DNA of 10,302 nt from Larix sibirica (lineage: Eukaryota; Streptophyta; Pinopsida; Pinales; Pinaceae). The notes under the pieces are model-generated. The model was not told where the DNA came from. It searched no databases and saw only the letters and a program-made list of their open reading frames with translations. Positions 1 through 8,738 of this stretch are shown here, piece by piece (positions within the stretch are counted from its first letter, which is position 1; the number at the start of each line of letters is the position of its first letter). The stretch lies in the NCBI GenBank assembly GCA_004151065.3, contig NWUY0300020672.1, positions 1 through 10,302 of the forward strand, read 5' to 3'. The position numbers were made by a program, and so were the translations under genes.

Positions 1-425
1 TCATGATTTGACACAATGGAGGTAGGCATGCCATGAAATTTGAAAATTTGGTTTAGAAAAAATTGGGCAACCATTGCTGATATAAATGGGTGCTGGAAAG
101 CACAAAGATGAACATATTTGGAAAGTCGATCAACTACCACCATGATTACTAATTTGTTAACTGCTTTTGGAAGACCAACAATAAAATCCATGGAAATGTC
201 GATCCTGATAGTGGTTGGTATTGGTAATGGTTGAAAGCCCCAAGAGTCATAGTCATCATTGTCTCACTCTTGTTCCTTTGGCAAGTGTCACATTCTGCTA
301 CAAAAGTAAGGATATCTTTTTCCATGCCACCCTAGACGGATTTCCTAGTGCATGCCTAAACTTTCTGAAAGCCCGATTGACTAATGAGAGGAGATGAATC
401 CAGTTTTGTTAATACTGTATGCTTT
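1..425 (-). pseudogene. Integrase fragment (zinc finger and start of DDE core), Ty3/Gypsy
   Basis: Integrase inserts the element's cDNA into the host genome. From about 230 down to 1 the minus strand reads in one open frame as a gypsy-type integrase core. It includes Met-Asp-Phe with the expected first catalytic Asp at 186-188, then VVVDRLSKY, and ends in Ser-Asn-His at the window edge, where the second catalytic Asp would be expected to be Asn (6-8). The Cys-x2-Cys half of the N-terminal zinc finger is at 281-292 (CDTC) in another frame, so a frameshift separates finger and core. The two finger histidines expected in the stretch to about 420 seem to be lost. The third catalytic residue (Glu) and the C-terminal domain are off the window. 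This is a pseudogene. Confidence 0.85.
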
Positions 426-560
426 GAGGAGGTAGGTACTAGAAAAGGTGACCTTTATAATATAATATATCTTGTTTCCAAGTGTAATCCCGAGGGCTTA
501 GGATTCTCTTAGAGTCGCTTGATGAGCTGAGATGCAAGAGCATCTATCATTGGTTAGCCA

Positions 561-1042
561 TTATTGTTTTGGTTCCTCTAACCATTCATGTACCGAAGAG
601 GATAAGGCAAAGAGGGTTCCCTCCTCCTCATGTTTCTTTGATAATGCATCTGCCACAACATTGTATTTTCCCGTTTAGTAGATGATCTTGTAATCATATC
701 CAAGCATCTTGGTGACCCATTTATGTCGCTCTGGGGATGATGACCTTTGTTCCAAAAAACACTTCATGTTGTGGTGATCTAGAAGCAATGCCCTATGAGA
801 TACGATCACCATGTATCAACTACATGTAGGATGGCCATCATTTCCTTCTCATAGGTAGACTTGCCTGAATTTCTATCACACTATTGCTTACTGGTGAATG
901 ATAAGGGTCTTTCGTCTTGCATTAAAACTGCACCTAAACCTTTTTCGGAAGCATCACATTCCAATACAAAATTTTTAGTAAAATTAGGGATGGCTAAGAC
1001 TTAAGTGGTGCACATGGCTTGCTTTCAAATTGAGAATGCTTG
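561..1042 (-). pseudogene. RNase H domain remnant of Ty3/Gypsy pol
   Basis: RNase H degrades the RNA strand of the RNA-DNA hybrid during reverse transcription. It follows the reverse transcriptase directly. The minus strand reads [13 protein letters not shown] near 920-961, with the first expected active-site Asp at 953-955, then a Ser-Thr-Tyr-Glu-Lys-Glu segment near 850-865 that would carry the Glu. A later stretch from about 782 downward has Asp-His-His at 771-779, a connection-like segment HKWVTKMLGYDY, and VADALSKKH. Stop codons interrupt it (for example at 675-677, with another ending the frame at 561-563), and the 953 and 779 motifs lie in different frames, so at least one frameshift lies between. 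Active-site residues remain but the protein cannot be made whole. Confidence 0.88.
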
Positions 1043-1990
1043 TTATGTCGCTTCATTCCATGCAAAGGCATTTTTCTTGAGCAAGGTTGTCAATGGGGTT
1101 GCAATCTTACCATAGTTCTTCACAAACTTCCTATAGTAGCTCATAAGGCCTAAAAACCCACGTAAGCTCTTCAAAGTTTTAGGGCGGGACCATTCTTGCA
1201 TTGTCACAATATTCTTGGGGTCCACTCTCACTCCATCTTGTTTTGCAATGTGACGCAAGTATTCAAATGTTGAGATGCCAAAAGCACATTTGGAGCGTTT
1301 AATGAACAATTGCTGGTCCCGAAGGAGTTGCAAGGCTTTATCAAGATATTGCACACGGGAATCCCAAGTTTTACTATAAATCTAGATGTCATCAAAGAAC
1401 CGTACAAAATCACAGAGATATGGCTAAATTTTTTATTCATTAGGGTCTAGAAGGTAGAAGGGGCATTACAAAGGCCAAAGGGCATGACCAAAAACTCATA
1501 ATGGCCATCATGTGTGTGGAAAGTTGTTTTCGAAATATCAACCTCTTCACCCTTATTTGGTGGTATCCTGAATGAACATCGAGTTTGGTGAAAAATTTGG
1601 TACCATGGAGTTCATCTAGAAGATCATCAATGATTGGGGTGGGAAATTTATCTTTGATGGTCAACTTATTAAGGGTGCACAAATTAGGACACATATGCCA
1701 AGTGCGTTCTCTTTTTAAAACCATGACCACTAGGATGGATATTGGCTAGAGCTGGGTCGAATGACTCCTGCCTTTAGTAGCTCCTAGATGATCTTTTTAA
1801 TTTCATTCTTTCGTGCAAATGGGAGCCTATATGGTAGTACATTTGATGGTTGATTGCCCGGAATCAAGGGAATACCATGATCATGCTCACCTCTAGATGT
1901 GGGTAAACCCCTAAGTGTCTCAAAGACCTGTCGATGTTTGTCCAAAACCCTTTGCAAGTTAGTTTGGATTTTTGGTGTAGTGCTATCCAA
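1043..1990 (-). pseudogene. Reverse transcriptase remnant of Ty3/Gypsy pol
   Basis: Reverse transcriptase copies element RNA into cDNA in the virus-like particle. Three fragments make it up. The stretch 1784-1990 is the protease-RT linker and start of the fingers. The stretch 1440-1730 contains LNKLTIKDKFPTP and [11 protein letters not shown], with the first catalytic Asp at 1578-1580. The stretch 1043-1399 contains Phe-Phe-Asp-Asp at 1388-1399 (the Y/F-x-D-D motif), then the thumb with RSKCAFG and a LRGFLGLMSYYRKFV segment. The three lie in different frames, so at least two frameshifts separate them. A TAG stop sits two codons after the Asp-Asp pair (1382-1384). All three polymerase aspartates are visible, yet the enzyme cannot be translated intact. 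Confidence 0.93.
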
Positions 1991-2185
1991 AGCCTGGATG
2001 GCATGGAAATCAGTGATAATTTTTCAGAGTGGCCCTTTCTCAATAATTTTTTCTATTCGATAAGAACTTATGATTTTAGAGGAACTTGCTTGGAGCCCTC
2101 TGTGGGTGTGACTATGAGAGTCCTAAGTAAAACTCACGTATAATTCCTTGATGTCCATAGCAATTAGCCCCAATGTGCGTAGCCA

Positions 2186-2500
2186 TTATTCCCCTAGAAC
2201 TATATTACAACCACCCATATCTATGGACAATATATGAGTTTTGAGATGATAGTCACCCAATTGGAGTCTCGCATTTTCATAACGCCCCCCACATTTCATC
2301 ACCTCACCATTGGTTATCATAATATGAAAGTTAAGCACCAGGTGGACATAACAATGAAGTTCTTTAGACACTCGTCGGTCAACAAAGTTGCGGGTGATGC
2401 CAATATCAACCAAAACTAGCACTTTATGTTGCTTTATGTAACCCATAAGTTTCAAGGTTTGTGGAGCTAAAATACTAGATAAAGCATGAAGAGAGATGAG
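2186..2500 (-). pseudogene. Aspartic protease (retropepsin) remnant of Ty3/Gypsy pol
   Basis: Retropepsin cuts the Gag-Pol polyprotein. The minus strand stays open from upstream of 2455, where the frame reads ISLHALSSIL and continues into KVLVLVDIGITRNFVD, to a stop just below 2186. The active-site Asp is at 2405-2407, but the usual Asp-Ser/Thr-Gly triad reads Asp-Ile-Gly, which should disable catalysis. Downstream the hydrophobic segment GGCNIVLG matches the second conserved retropepsin element, and after the stop a WLRTLG segment continues toward the RT linker. The position between the zinc knuckle and RT supports the call. The rest of the sequence from 1991 to 2185 is linker with stops. 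Confidence 0.85.
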
Positions 2501-2643
2501 GTTTCTTCTTGATGGCCATTGAGCACCAATTCTTCTTACATGGGAGGAGTTCGGTTAGCAACCTGAAACTTAGGTGTATCTTCCATAATGATGTCTTTGG
2601 AATGAGTAAGAGCTGTCACATCAATTTGAAATAATCTATGTTA

Positions 2644-3620
2644 TTTGCATTTATAACCCAGAGCATATTTTTCATCACAATTATAGCAAAGTCCCCATCT
2701 TTGTTGGTCTTTCATTCTGCTAGAGATAATCTCTATACTTTCAAGGGAGGAGAACAAATTGTGCTTGAGGAATTGACCTGTGTGGGTCGTAAGCGTGGAA
2801 TGAAAGTGGTTTTGTTGTTTTGTGCATTGATCATTGTTTCTTCTTCTAGATCCCTTTGAGATGCCTCCAACCAAATATCAAGATGTTGCATTTTGACTTG
2901 TTCATTGTTTCTTCTTCTAGATCCCATTGATTTTGAATTGCCTCCTTGAGGCCACTAATGAAACATTCTTTATACAATAATTTGTTAAGCTCTTTATACA
3001 GATGGATAATAGTATCTTGCTCGTAAAGGTCTTCAACAACATTAACTAATAAACTCTAGGGGATGAGGCACCCATAGGCTTTTTTATGCCACTCCCACCA
3101 TTGCCATTTTTTTGGATCCAAATACAAGACCCCCACCCTAAATTTCATCATCTCATTAGCAATGCCATGAAGGGAAAAATAGCGTTCCATCTAGGTCACT
3201 TGTCCTAACAAGTTAGAACCATCAAGCTTTTTCAAGCCTACTCTAGGAAATCAATTCTAGGTGTTATTATCCATGGAATGTGGGTTATGGTGGTGAGGAC
3301 CTGAAGGGGGTTGTTGGTGGCTAAATAGTCTCGAGTGAAATGTTCCTTCCTAGTGTGGCTTACTATGTTGTGTATTCCAAGGGACTTCTTTTGCCAAGCC
3401 AAGAACTGTTAACCGACCGAGTGAGTTGTTTATCCTTCCCAACGTCTCATCCAACTTCCGATCTAAGCTACATACTTCCTTTTGAATTTGTTGCATCTTT
3501 TTCATATATCGATCACCACTGTCTTGGATTTTTGCCAACAGATTCTTGTATTGCTCTTCCAGTGTTCATGTTGTTCGGGGTATTGAAAGGTTGTCTATAG
3601 GGAGGAGTATCGTCCACCAT
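2644..3620 (-). pseudogene. Gag remnant with zinc knuckle, Ty3/Gypsy
   Basis: Gag forms the virus-like particle and packages element RNA. A plausible start is ATG at 3618-3620 (MVDDTPPYRQ...), followed by a frameshift into the frame of 3350-3538, a Lys/Gln-rich helical stretch (MKKMQQIQKEVCSLDRKLDE). Around 2960-3220 the minus strand shows gag core features: MERYFSLHGI, a DPKKWQWWEWHKKAY segment and a CFISGLKEAI segment, interrupted by stops. The C-terminal nucleocapsid knuckle is at 2647-2688: Cys-Tyr-Asn-Cys, then Gly-Tyr-Lys-Cys, with Tyr where this knuckle normally has a zinc-binding His. A short duplication lies at 2831-2925. The identity rests on order, core motifs and the knuckle. Confidence 0.82.
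2831..2925. repeat. 24-bp direct repeat inside gag, 71-bp period
   Basis: A 24-base string beginning TCATTGTTTC and ending AGATCCC occurs identically at 2831-2854 and 2902-2925, and a TGCCTCC motif follows both copies. It looks like a local tandem duplication in the degenerating gag, and it explains why two overlapping minus-strand open stretches share the same Glu-Glu-Thr-Met residues. Confidence 0.85.
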
Positions 3621-4585
3621 GGGATTGCTAAGTGAGAGTAAGGTTTATAAGGTCCTGAAGATGAGGGAGTGTCAAGTGCTATAGCTCTCTCATATACGCA
3701 TAAGGTCCAACAATAGTACTCGACCCAATATCTCATGGCACTAACTAAAGAGGCTTGATCGTGCCCTTAGTCATACTACCTGACTACCCAAGTATTAGAG
3801 AGATCTCCTAGAGTGTTGTTCTTGGTGTACTATAGCAACAAGATGGTCAATCAATTTTATCTAAAGTTGGTTCTAGGTATATCTAGGGGACTTCTGATAT
3901 ACCCAAGGGTATGTGAAAGTGAAATTCCATATATAGGTGTTGTCTGATGCAATACTACTCTAAGTGTTACCAACAAAGGTAGCAAGGATGTCCAACAATG
4001 TGACTTAGTACACCTTGTATTTTCTGTGTGTATGCTTCCCCAACTGTAGGTTTACTTGTTGAACGATAGATCTTTGTGTTATTTAAAGATGGTGGAACAC
4101 ATCTCTAAAAGAAATTAAAATTTGAGTTCACTAACCCCAAAAATAACTTTACAATCATTAAAAAATAACTTGACAAGGTAGTGTTTGAAGCCAAGATTTT
4201 GAAATAAGCACAACTTGTAAAACCTTGATTTGGAGACGATCTTGAAGCTTTTGTAACTCTCAAATTTCCACACCTCTGAGTTGGAAATTTTGTTCTATAG
4301 CATCTTGATATGGTTACTTTGCAATTCCATAGGTTTTACAAAATTAGGATGCGCCAAGAAAAATTTACAGTAATTTTCCCAAATCTTGTTGATTTTGGAC
4401 TTCTCAAAAGAGCAAACTTATATAGTCTTCCATGCGTCCAATTTTTCCAATATGAATATGAAATCTGAACAAGAAACACAAGGGTTTGTCTTCTTTCCAA
4501 TGCAACTGGTGGGACTCAATTTGGATCTTTTCAACTCCAAATTTAACAATTTTACTCGGAACAACTATTTAGGACTAGTTTTGGG

Positions 4586-4960
4586 CTAGTCACAAACCCT
4601 AACTAACACAAGGCTTATCTCTAAACGTATAGCAACCCCAAACCTAAAATTTTGACCGACGCTACTTTCATATGTCCTTGATGTAGCTTGAAAATTTCAG
4701 ACCCTGAAACTTCATAGAAAAAAATTGGGAGCGAAAATATGAAGATGACTCTATTGAAGGAGCCAAACCTTCTAGATTAGTGACAAACCCGAACATACAA
4801 GGATTGTATCTCCAAAATTATAGCAATCCAAATGCTGAAATTTTGATACAAGTTACTTCCATATGTCCTTTCTGTACCTTGAAAATTTACAACCCTAAAA
4901 CTTCGCAAAAAAAATGAGCAAAAATGCCAAGATGACTAGTTTAAAGAGCCAAACCCTAGT
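4586..4960. repeat. Diverged tandem duplication, two units of about 190 bp
   Basis: Unit 1 (about 4586-4776) and unit 2 (about 4777-4960) align along their length. Both open with TAGT(C/G)ACAAACCC, share TATAGCAA, AAATTTTGA, CATATGTCCTT, CTTGAAAATTT, a run of A followed by TG, AAGATGACT and finish with GAGCCAAACC. They differ by many substitutions and a few small indels, so the duplication is old. It lies in the probable LTR/leader of the Gypsy element; repeats of this kind are common in U3 or leader regions, but this family is unidentified. Confidence 0.85.
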
Positions 4961-5206
4961 TTTAAATATTCTTTCTTTTTAGCCCAAGAAATAACTCTAC
5001 CATTTGTAATAAACGCAAACCTAAAAATTTAGAAAAAACATAGAAAAACACAAGACATAATAGATAGAATAAAAAAAGGATCTCTTGTATGAAATATATT
5101 CAACATAGAGAGCTATGTTCAGTTGCCTCTTAAAGGCGACAATCTCCAAGAGCAAAATTCAAATATAATAACAATTCATGAAAAGACATTACATAGCTTA
5201 CTACTC

Positions 5207-5214
5207 TATATATA
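5207..5214 (-). promoter_or_regulatory. TATA-like box, possible LTR promoter
   Basis: TATATATA lies about 150 bases inside the candidate LTR start at 5366 on the minus strand, a reasonable place for a retrotransposon Pol II promoter. The motif is palindromic and common in AT-rich DNA, so this is only suggestive. Confidence 0.25.
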
Positions 5215-5346
5215 GCTTCAATAAACAAATCCCTAACTACTTGTGGTGCTACTATTAATGAGGGTCAACCACCTAGGGCCCTTATTCAATAAAGAGGGTC
5301 CTTTTTCATTAAGTCACTGCCCTTGTATATAGATAAAGTAGGAGGG

Positions 5347-5365
5347 TTAGGGTAAGACCCTAACA
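5347..5365. repeat. 8-bp inverted repeat at the candidate LTR edge
   Basis: GTTAGGGT, a three-base spacer AAG, then ACCCTAAC: perfect 8-bp arms. It sits directly beside the TGTT start proposed for the LTR. The TTAGGG core resembles telomere repeat units, but there is only one per arm. Confidence 0.7.
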
Positions 5366-5366
5366 A

Positions 5367-6598
5367 CAATTCAGTATTTTCCACAACCTTCATCAATTCA
5401 AAATTTAGGACAAAAATGTCTATTGGGAAACCTGGGACACTATGACAAACCTCATTGACATCCTCCATCATGGTCAAGCAACATGCACACCTATCCATGC
5501 ATTGAACTAAGAATGCAAACCAAAATATGAGAACAAGACAAACACAAAAGGAAAACAAAATTTGTCAGTTGACCTTCAAAACAATAGGGTTGTAGAGGCT
5601 CCAATTTACTTCACATAAAGCACGCAAGTGCATAACCTAAAGTGAGAGCTCATATTGAGGTCAAGAAACATGTGACCTAGCACAAACTATCTCGAAGGGG
5701 TATGCAAACTCTCCAAACATACTAGCAGAAAGTGTGAGATGCATGTTTCTTCCTAGCATCCATTCACTTCCTTTTCATGCTTTGCATTTTAGTGTTTCCA
5801 GTCTACGACTTTGTGCAACACAACCATGTTATCCTTGCAATGTAGCACACTACAAACAAACCTATGCTTAACTTCTCCCATTTGTTGTTAGGCTTTCCAT
5901 GCTCTGCCTTCCACATAAACCCTCTAAAATGAACCAAAGCTGCTAGTCAAATATATCATGCTATCAACAACAAATGAGCACTCTCAATGGCACCAAGATC
6001 TAGAAGAGTCCACCATTTATAGAGGAGGGTTGCATGCCTCACTTACACAGATACACATTCCGTTTGGCAATCTCCAAACCTACCTACACATGCACTTTTG
6101 TGTTTTTTCTTTCTCAGCATACAACATTCATGGTCCCTAACACTTTTGTTCACAGACTTGCTACACTTGTTCCAACGTTCACGACCAAGTCATTTCCAAT
6201 GTGTTTCAGGAGCATCTTCACTTATAACAAAGCCTTCAACCTCTGCTTATAAGAAAGCCTTCAACAACGTTTTCTTGGGTTTTCCATTTTTAATGGAATA
6301 TCACTCACAAATCAGCATTTCTTTACTTTCCTCTTGACAAAGGCTCCGACACCCTGTCAACTTTGAAGAAAAAGATCTCACAAGATCTCAATTGTGAGAG
6401 AAAAGAAATAATTTTTTTTATTACATAAACAAGGATATGAAAAGTCACAGATTGCATTAATGGCATTCAATTTCTAGTATATTTTGATTCTTGACGTTTC
6501 AATTTTCATGACTTTCCAGTCCCGGTAGGCTGTCACATTCCTACTTAAGTAACTAACTTGTCCTTATTTGCCTTTATTCATACATTGACAATACACAC
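5367..6598. other. Intergenic stretch with no supported gene
   Basis: Open frames here are short (60-90 codons), overlap one another and show no recognisable motif. A 90-codon minus-strand frame at 5286-5558 begins with a hydrophobic stretch, but it straddles the candidate LTR edge and resembles nothing I know. The only structures seen are the tandem repeat at 6221-6265 and an 8-bp inverted repeat at 6376-6399 (TCTCACAA and TTGTGAGA). Confidence 0.6.
6221..6265. repeat. Tandem repeat, 25-bp period, two copies
   Basis: CTTATAACAAAGCCTTCAAC at 6221-6240 is followed by CTTATAAGAAAGCCTTCAAC at 6246-6265, 19 of 20 bases identical. The spacing is 25 bp. Confidence 0.85.
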
Positions 6599-6748
6599 CC
6601 TCTTTTTAATATTTAAGAGGACAGTTAAAAAGGTCCTAACACGACCATTAGAACTAACATCCTAATTCTAACATTTCTTTGAGGACCTTATTTGTTGGGT
6701 TGACCAGAAAAGTCCCTTTTCTTCTGTGAAGAGAAATTGCCCAACAAA
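6599..6748. repeat. Three consecutive short inverted repeats
   Basis: Three hairpin-capable pairs follow one another: CCTCTT/AAGAGG (6599-6604, 6615-6620); AAGGTCCT/AGGACCTT (6630-6637, 6682-6689), with an inner TTAGAA/TTCTAA pair; and TTTGTTGGG/CCCAACAAA (6691-6699, 6740-6748). Each arm match is perfect but short. In AT-rich DNA some will occur by chance; the clustering is the only point of note. Confidence 0.5.
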
Positions 6749-7540
6749 AACGTGAAATATTATATTACAATTATGAAATTGGAAATTTATCATCATTAAT
6801 TACCACTGAACTGGAAATGTGTTCATCATTTTCCAAAAACCTGAACTATGTCTTAAGTTAATATGAGGTCAAAACATTTGAACGTTCAACTTGCATCATG
6901 TCGATGCCTAAAGGCATGCTTTTGTGAAGTGTTTTCTAAAAACCTGACTGATAGTGTTTACGTTCAAACTTATGTGAATATTTAATACAATGTTATTAAA
7001 GTAAAACTAGGCAATACACAACAGTTGGATTATAGGCCCTATACTGAGGTTTCAATTTAGACCAATGTTACATAGGATTTTTTTTGGAAATTAGCACAGG
7101 ATCACAAACAAAAATATAATGGCAAAATGGTGCACACAAAAGCAGTCCAAGTAAATAGATTTTAGGGTGCAGAAGATTAGAGCATAATTTTTTCAGCTTT
7201 TATTAAGAAATGAGATGAATAATTTAAACTGGAGTACTCGTCAAATGTTACCTCCCACGCATTCAGTGGGGCAATGGTAAAATAAAAATGCAATAGTGAA
7301 TATAAATAGGGTAGAGTGTCATCCATAGTCCATAAACCACATTGCAATACTAGAAAGGGTGGTAGACAAGCACATCCGGGTTCAGAACCAAGAGACTGAA
7401 GAGTGCTAAAAGCTCATCCAGCAATATGTGAAAAGCTTGCATTGCGTTAACAGGATTATGCATTATGCAGTTCAAATTGTTTCTAAAAGTAAATATGTCA
7501 AAATAAGAAACAATTTTACCGAAGTGACAAAAATTACTCT
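6749..7540. other. Intergenic stretch with no supported gene
   Basis: AT-rich sequence with frequent stops on both strands. A minus-strand open stretch at 7350-7607 (85 codons, ending in a Leu/Phe-rich run) overlaps the left repeat copy and has no recognisable motif. I see no RNA gene or clear regulatory site. Confidence 0.55.
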
Positions 7541-7738
7541 CAACCAGATGAAAAGAATTCAGATTTTGTGGGAGGCATATTGAGCCCTCGTGATGCTCAA
7601 AGAACACACAAGTCTAAATTCAAACCAGCAAATATGTGCTCAGGGACTTTTGACTACAATATCTGGGAATTCTGAGTTTGATAGTAAAAACTTATGGAAT
7701 ATCCAGATCGCCAAATTCTTCCTTTCCAAAATCAGACA
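7541..7738. repeat. Direct repeat, left copy (about 200 bp)
   Basis: Aligns with 8251-8471 in the same orientation. Shared landmarks in order: CAAC...AGATG, TGTGGG, GTGATGCTC(A/C)AAGAACA, a GTGCT segment, then a conserved block from GAGTTTGATAG to CCAAATTCTTCCTTTCCAAA at 7674-7735. Short indels separate the landmarks. Similarity begins upstream of the TG and fades after the CA that could be read as LTR ends, and I find no target-site duplication or primer site. It is either a remnant of an unknown element or a local duplication. Confidence 0.8.
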
Positions 7739-7851
7739 AGATGTATTACAATGTTTCTTAAAAAATGAACTAAGTTGCAAGAAACTTGGAATTGGGAATG
7801 ACCGGAAACATGACCCCCCCACCGAAATGCATACATTGGGGAAATTCACAG

Positions 7852-7866
7852 TATATATATATATAT
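7852..7866. repeat. Short TA microsatellite
   Basis: Alternating TA over 15 bases; simple sequence only. A run of seven C lies just upstream at about 7813-7819. Confidence 0.8.
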
Positions 7867-8047
7867 TGAGAACACTATCTTGCAAGAAAATAAGAATGAT
7901 AGGTTATGTTGTAGGTAGGTTTATAAACGAATTAGAAGTTAATTTGTCTTCATTTTTGATAGATTCAGGGATTTTAGACTTCCTATGGGTCCCACACCCC
8001 TTATGGGTGATTGGATGGGCCTGGAGAACTTAAAATTAAAAAACATG

Positions 8048-8182
8048 CCAAAACATGAGGGTTTCATGCCAAAATTCCTAAAACTCCCTGAGACGTACCG
8101 TATGGTACTATGGTGTTTCCAAATTGCAAAACACTGTATGGTATGGCTCAGGGAATTTCCTCTCTGTTTCAACATGTTTTGG
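8048..8182. repeat. Imperfect foldback (MITE-like inverted repeat)
   Basis: The two halves are complementary with interruptions. The outer arms CCAAAACATG (8048-8057) and CATGTTTTGG (8173-8182) are perfect. The middle arms include CTCCCTGAG (8084-8092) against CTCAGGGAA (8147-8155), with the flanking TACCGTA and TATGGTA also largely paired. The inner arms GTGTTT (8113-8118) and AAACAC (8129-8134) close a 10-base loop. Several small indels separate the paired blocks. The layout fits a decayed MITE or foldback element. It lies between the two copies of the 200-bp direct repeat. Confidence 0.7.
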
Positions 8183-8250
8183 GTACCTGTACATGGGCGT
8201 GTTAGGTGTTTCCTGCAATTTAGGAAATTAACCCCCAAATAATAAGACTT

Positions 8251-8471
8251 CAACAAAGATGGAAACTATTCAAATACGATGTGGGGGCACATTTAGTGAA
8301 TGTGATGCTCCAAGAACATTGGCAACCACAATAAAATTCCAGGTGGGATTTTATAAATTATTAAATTCAATCCATCAATGGTGTGCTGAGAATCTATCAA
8401 AGTTCTGAGTTTGATAGCAAAAACTATGGGAACCTCCAGACCACCAAATTCTTCCTTTCCAAAATCAGGCA
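8251..8471. repeat. Direct repeat, right copy (about 220 bp)
   Basis: Partner of 7541-7738. The best-conserved block is 8407-8468, with roughly 85-90% identity judged by eye. A minus-strand open stretch of 68 codons at 8293-8499 covers it, but the matching stretch in the left copy is in a different, interrupted context, so it is probably not coding. Confidence 0.8.
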
Positions 8472-8560
8472 TGAAATAACTCGAGTTGATAAATATCATT
8501 ATTGCATGGATCTCATGAAAATAACAACTGGATGGAAGTAGCCAGGGCAGGCATGCATTG

Positions 8561-8575
8561 CACTATTATTATTGA
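8561..8575 (-). terminator. Possible VPS52 poly(A) signal (AATAAT-like)
   Basis: On the minus strand an AATAATAAT run lies about 165-175 bases after the VPS52 stop, a reasonable distance for a plant near-upstream element. No canonical AATAAA occurs on that strand between the stop and about 8500. Plant signals are loose, so this is weak. The stretch 8576-8738 would be 3' UTR. Confidence 0.25.
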
Positions 8576-8738
8576 GTGATTCATAATTTGTGACAGGTGA
8601 ACTGTTAAAAGAATGGAAACTTTGAGTTATGATGAAACATCAAAATCAAAACATGCTTATCTCAAGCATCAAAATGATATGAATTACTAAGAGGTAAATG
8701 TGGAAAGTACTCCAATGCAAACAAAAGAGTTCAACAAA

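Larger units (their letters stand above)
1..5366 (-). mobile_element. Degenerate Ty3/Gypsy LTR retrotransposon, 5' part
   Basis: The minus strand shows, in the order expected for Ty3/Gypsy elements, gag with a zinc knuckle, aspartic protease, reverse transcriptase, RNase H and integrase. RNase H before integrase separates it from Copia, where integrase comes first. The coding fragments lie in several frames with many stops, so this is an old non-functional copy. The left edge cuts integrase; the rest of integrase and the 3' LTR are not visible, so the LTR pair cannot be compared and the lineage (for example chromovirus) cannot be fixed. The right boundary at 5366 is a guess from a minus-strand TGTTAGGG start near a TATA-like box. 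The coding identity is secure; the outer limit is not. Confidence 0.9.
3621..5366 (-). other. Probable 5' leader and 5' LTR of the Gypsy element
   Basis: No coding potential is visible in these 1.7 kb upstream of gag. Such a stretch should contain the primer-binding site and 5' LTR. In the minus direction a TATATATA box lies at 5207-5214 and a candidate LTR start TGTTAGGG begins at 5366. I find no convincing primer-binding site: the best matches to the initiator-Met-type site are partial (near 3885-3900 and 3948-3960). The inner LTR end is therefore unplaced, and with no 3' LTR in the window the assignment rests on position only. It contains the 4586-4960 tandem duplication. Confidence 0.4.

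Noticed and set aside
215-397. Plus-strand 60-codon frame over the integrase zinc-finger region
   Set aside because: It is a shadow of the minus-strand integrase remnant.
3885-3960. Primer-binding site for initiator Met tRNA
   Set aside because: Two partial matches (near CTTCTGATATACCC and GTCTGATGCAA on the plus strand) need indels or several mismatches, and neither is preceded by a clear CA LTR end.
5286-5558. 90-codon minus-strand frame with a hydrophobic N-terminus
   Set aside because: It resembles a signal peptide only in composition, straddles the candidate LTR edge, and I recognise no domain.
7350-7607. 85-codon minus-strand frame
   Set aside because: It ends inside the repeat copy, has no recognisable motif, and the corresponding part of the other copy does not keep the frame.
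7590-8033. 147-codon plus-strand open frame
   Set aside because: It crosses the left repeat copy, a TA microsatellite and a C run, shows no known motif and has low-complexity composition; it is most likely chance.
7566-8471. TG...CA bounded repeats as LTRs of a TRIM element
   Set aside because: Similarity continues left of the TG in both copies, the flanks show no matching 5-bp target-site duplication, and neither a primer-binding site nor a polypurine tract is visible. The repeat is kept but the LTR reading is not.
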